The notes under the pieces are model-generated. The model saw nothing but the letters and a program-made list of their open reading frames with translations. It did no database searches and was not told the DNA's origin. This document shows positions 5,827 to 6,616 of a stretch of DNA of 6,616 bases, in pieces. The first letter of the stretch is position 1. Every line of letters starts with the position of its first letter. The position numbers and the translations under genes are program-made. The DNA is taken from positions 1 to 6,616 of the forward strand of contig JAIYEB010000202.1 in the NCBI GenBank assembly GCA_027487195.1, given 5' to 3'. This DNA comes from Hyphomicrobiales bacterium (GTDB taxonomy: Bacteria; Pseudomonadota; Alphaproteobacteria; Rhizobiales; UBA4765).

Positions 5827-6616
5827 GAGCGACGCGCTCCTTCGAACGAGGCAATTGTGCCCCGGCTTGTGGTGATCACCAGACCAGCAGCCGTTGGAAT
5901 GGCAGAAAGGATCGAGCCTGGCGGAACGTTACCGGCTGCGGAGAGTTCGCCGTTCGCGGCTTCAAGTCTTAAAACGGAGCCCGCAGCGCTGACAATAAAA
6001 AGGCCACCGTTGACGAGCGTTGGCCCTGCATAGCCGGTTCGCCCGTCGCCCGGTAGGGGCCGCAACCATTTGATTGCGCCGCTCATGCGGTCCAGCGCTT
6101 CAACGCGCCCATCGCTTGCGAGAATAAAGACGGTGTCGCCGGAAACAACCGGCGGGTGCGCCATGCCAACCGCACGGTCGAACAGTCTCTCGCCATTCAT
6201 TTCGCGAACCGCAAGAAAGCGCCCCTGCGATCCGCCCGCATAGACAATGCCGCGATCAATGACGGGGCGGGAAGCCACATCAGAAACAGAAGCGCTGCCA
6301 AGAACGCCGGATGCGCGCGTCATCGGGATGCTGGCGCGTTGGGTGCCGCGTTGGGCATCAAGCAACACCAGCTCGCCGCTGCCGGTTGTAAACGCGACGG
6401 TTTGCGCACTGACGGCAGGTGCGGTGGCCGTTCCAAGGCCAATGGCGCCGGGAACGCCGGTATGGCGCCAGATCTCGCTGCCGTTGCTTGCGTCAATGGC
6501 AATGGCTGAACTGAGGCCAAGAAGCAGGTAAACGCGGTTTGAACTGGCGACCGGAATGCCGCGCACGGGCTCTGGCAAGGCTACAGACCAAAGTGTCGTA
6601 CCTGTTGCCGCGTCAA
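5823..6616 (-). CDS. bamB: BamB-like PQQ-repeat beta-propeller protein, 5' end cut off by window edge
   Basis: The frame is open from the right edge to a TGA at 5825-5823, giving 263 complete codons of a larger gene. A TTG at 6578 is not a credible start, because the codons before it encode DAATGTTLW, a textbook PQQ-type repeat. Counting from the edge, repeat-like turns recur at about 1-9, 41-49 (DASNGSEIW), 85-92, 137-145 (REMNGERLF), 174-183 (LDRMSGAIKW) and 218-224, as in a multi-bladed beta-propeller. The WLRPLPGDGRTGYAGPTLVNGG segment region (183-204) resembles the corresponding part of alphaproteobacterial BamB. BamB is the outer-membrane lipoprotein of the BAM complex that helps insert beta-barrel proteins. 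Its lipoprotein signal would lie outside the window. bamB directly before der is the same order as in E. coli, which supports the assignment over other PQQ-repeat proteins. Tight overlap with der suggests one transcript and translational coupling. Confidence 0.87.
   Translation of the reverse strand, partial: DAATGTTLWSVALPEPVRGIPVASSNRVYLLLGLSSAIAIDASNGSEIWRHTGVPGAIGLGTATAPAVSAQTVAFTTGSGELVLLDAQRGTQRASIPMTRASGVLGSASVSDVASRPVIDRGIVYAGGSQGRFLAVREMNGERLFDRAVGMAHPPVVSGDTVFILASDGRVEALDRMSGAIKWLRPLPGDGRTGYAGPTLVNGGLFIVSAAGSVLRLEAANGELSAAGNVPPGSILSAIPTAAGLVITTSRGTIASFEGARRS

Noticed and set aside
6576..6578. TTG at 6578 as the start of the propeller protein
   Set aside because: The upstream in-frame codons encode another PQQ-type repeat and contain no stop, so the gene continues past the window edge.
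1..6616. Phage, transposon, toxin-antitoxin or defence system
   Set aside because: All genes are housekeeping or conserved alphaproteobacterial families in normal frame and composition; no integrase, transposase, terminal repeats or spacer arrays are visible.

Overview
The window looks like a housekeeping segment of an alphaproteobacterial chromosome with fairly high GC. The main evidence is a PurF with the alphaproteobacterial combination of a long propeptide and no complete Fe-S ligand set, a Der GTPase with NKxE in its first G domain and GRPNAGKS in its second, a DUF6101-type protein, and a CvpA with a conserved 'GYxxSER' tail. I cannot name a genus. There is no mobile element, CRISPR array, tRNA or rRNA, and no novel multi-gene system that I can support.

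Layout. Positions 1-395 (minus strand) carry most of a MAPEG-family membrane protein; its 3' end lies outside the window. A divergent intergenic region (396-577) holds a 22-bp near-perfect dyad and a plausible leftward promoter. It separates this gene from a rightward DUF6101-like gene (578-1177). A 169-bp gap with several short repeats and a palindrome leads into the rightward group cvpA (1347-2015), purF (2164-3663) and a YciK-like short-chain dehydrogenase (3713-4444). From the right edge, leftward bamB (5' end cut off) and der (4441-5826) form a tightly coupled pair. It meets the dehydrogenase gene tail to tail, the two stop codons sharing one CTAG.

Function. cvpA-purF is a widespread pairing: PurF makes the committed step of de novo purine synthesis, and CvpA is an inner-membrane protein historically tied to colicin V export and envelope stress. 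bamB-der is another ancient pairing, outer-membrane protein assembly with 50S ribosome maturation, and here the genes overlap by four bases (GTGA). The most interesting unexplained signals are regulatory. A CCCGGGAAA-containing palindrome lies in front of both cvpA and purF, TGGTTTC heptamers recur in the same gaps, and two perfect hairpins sit at or beside translation starts.
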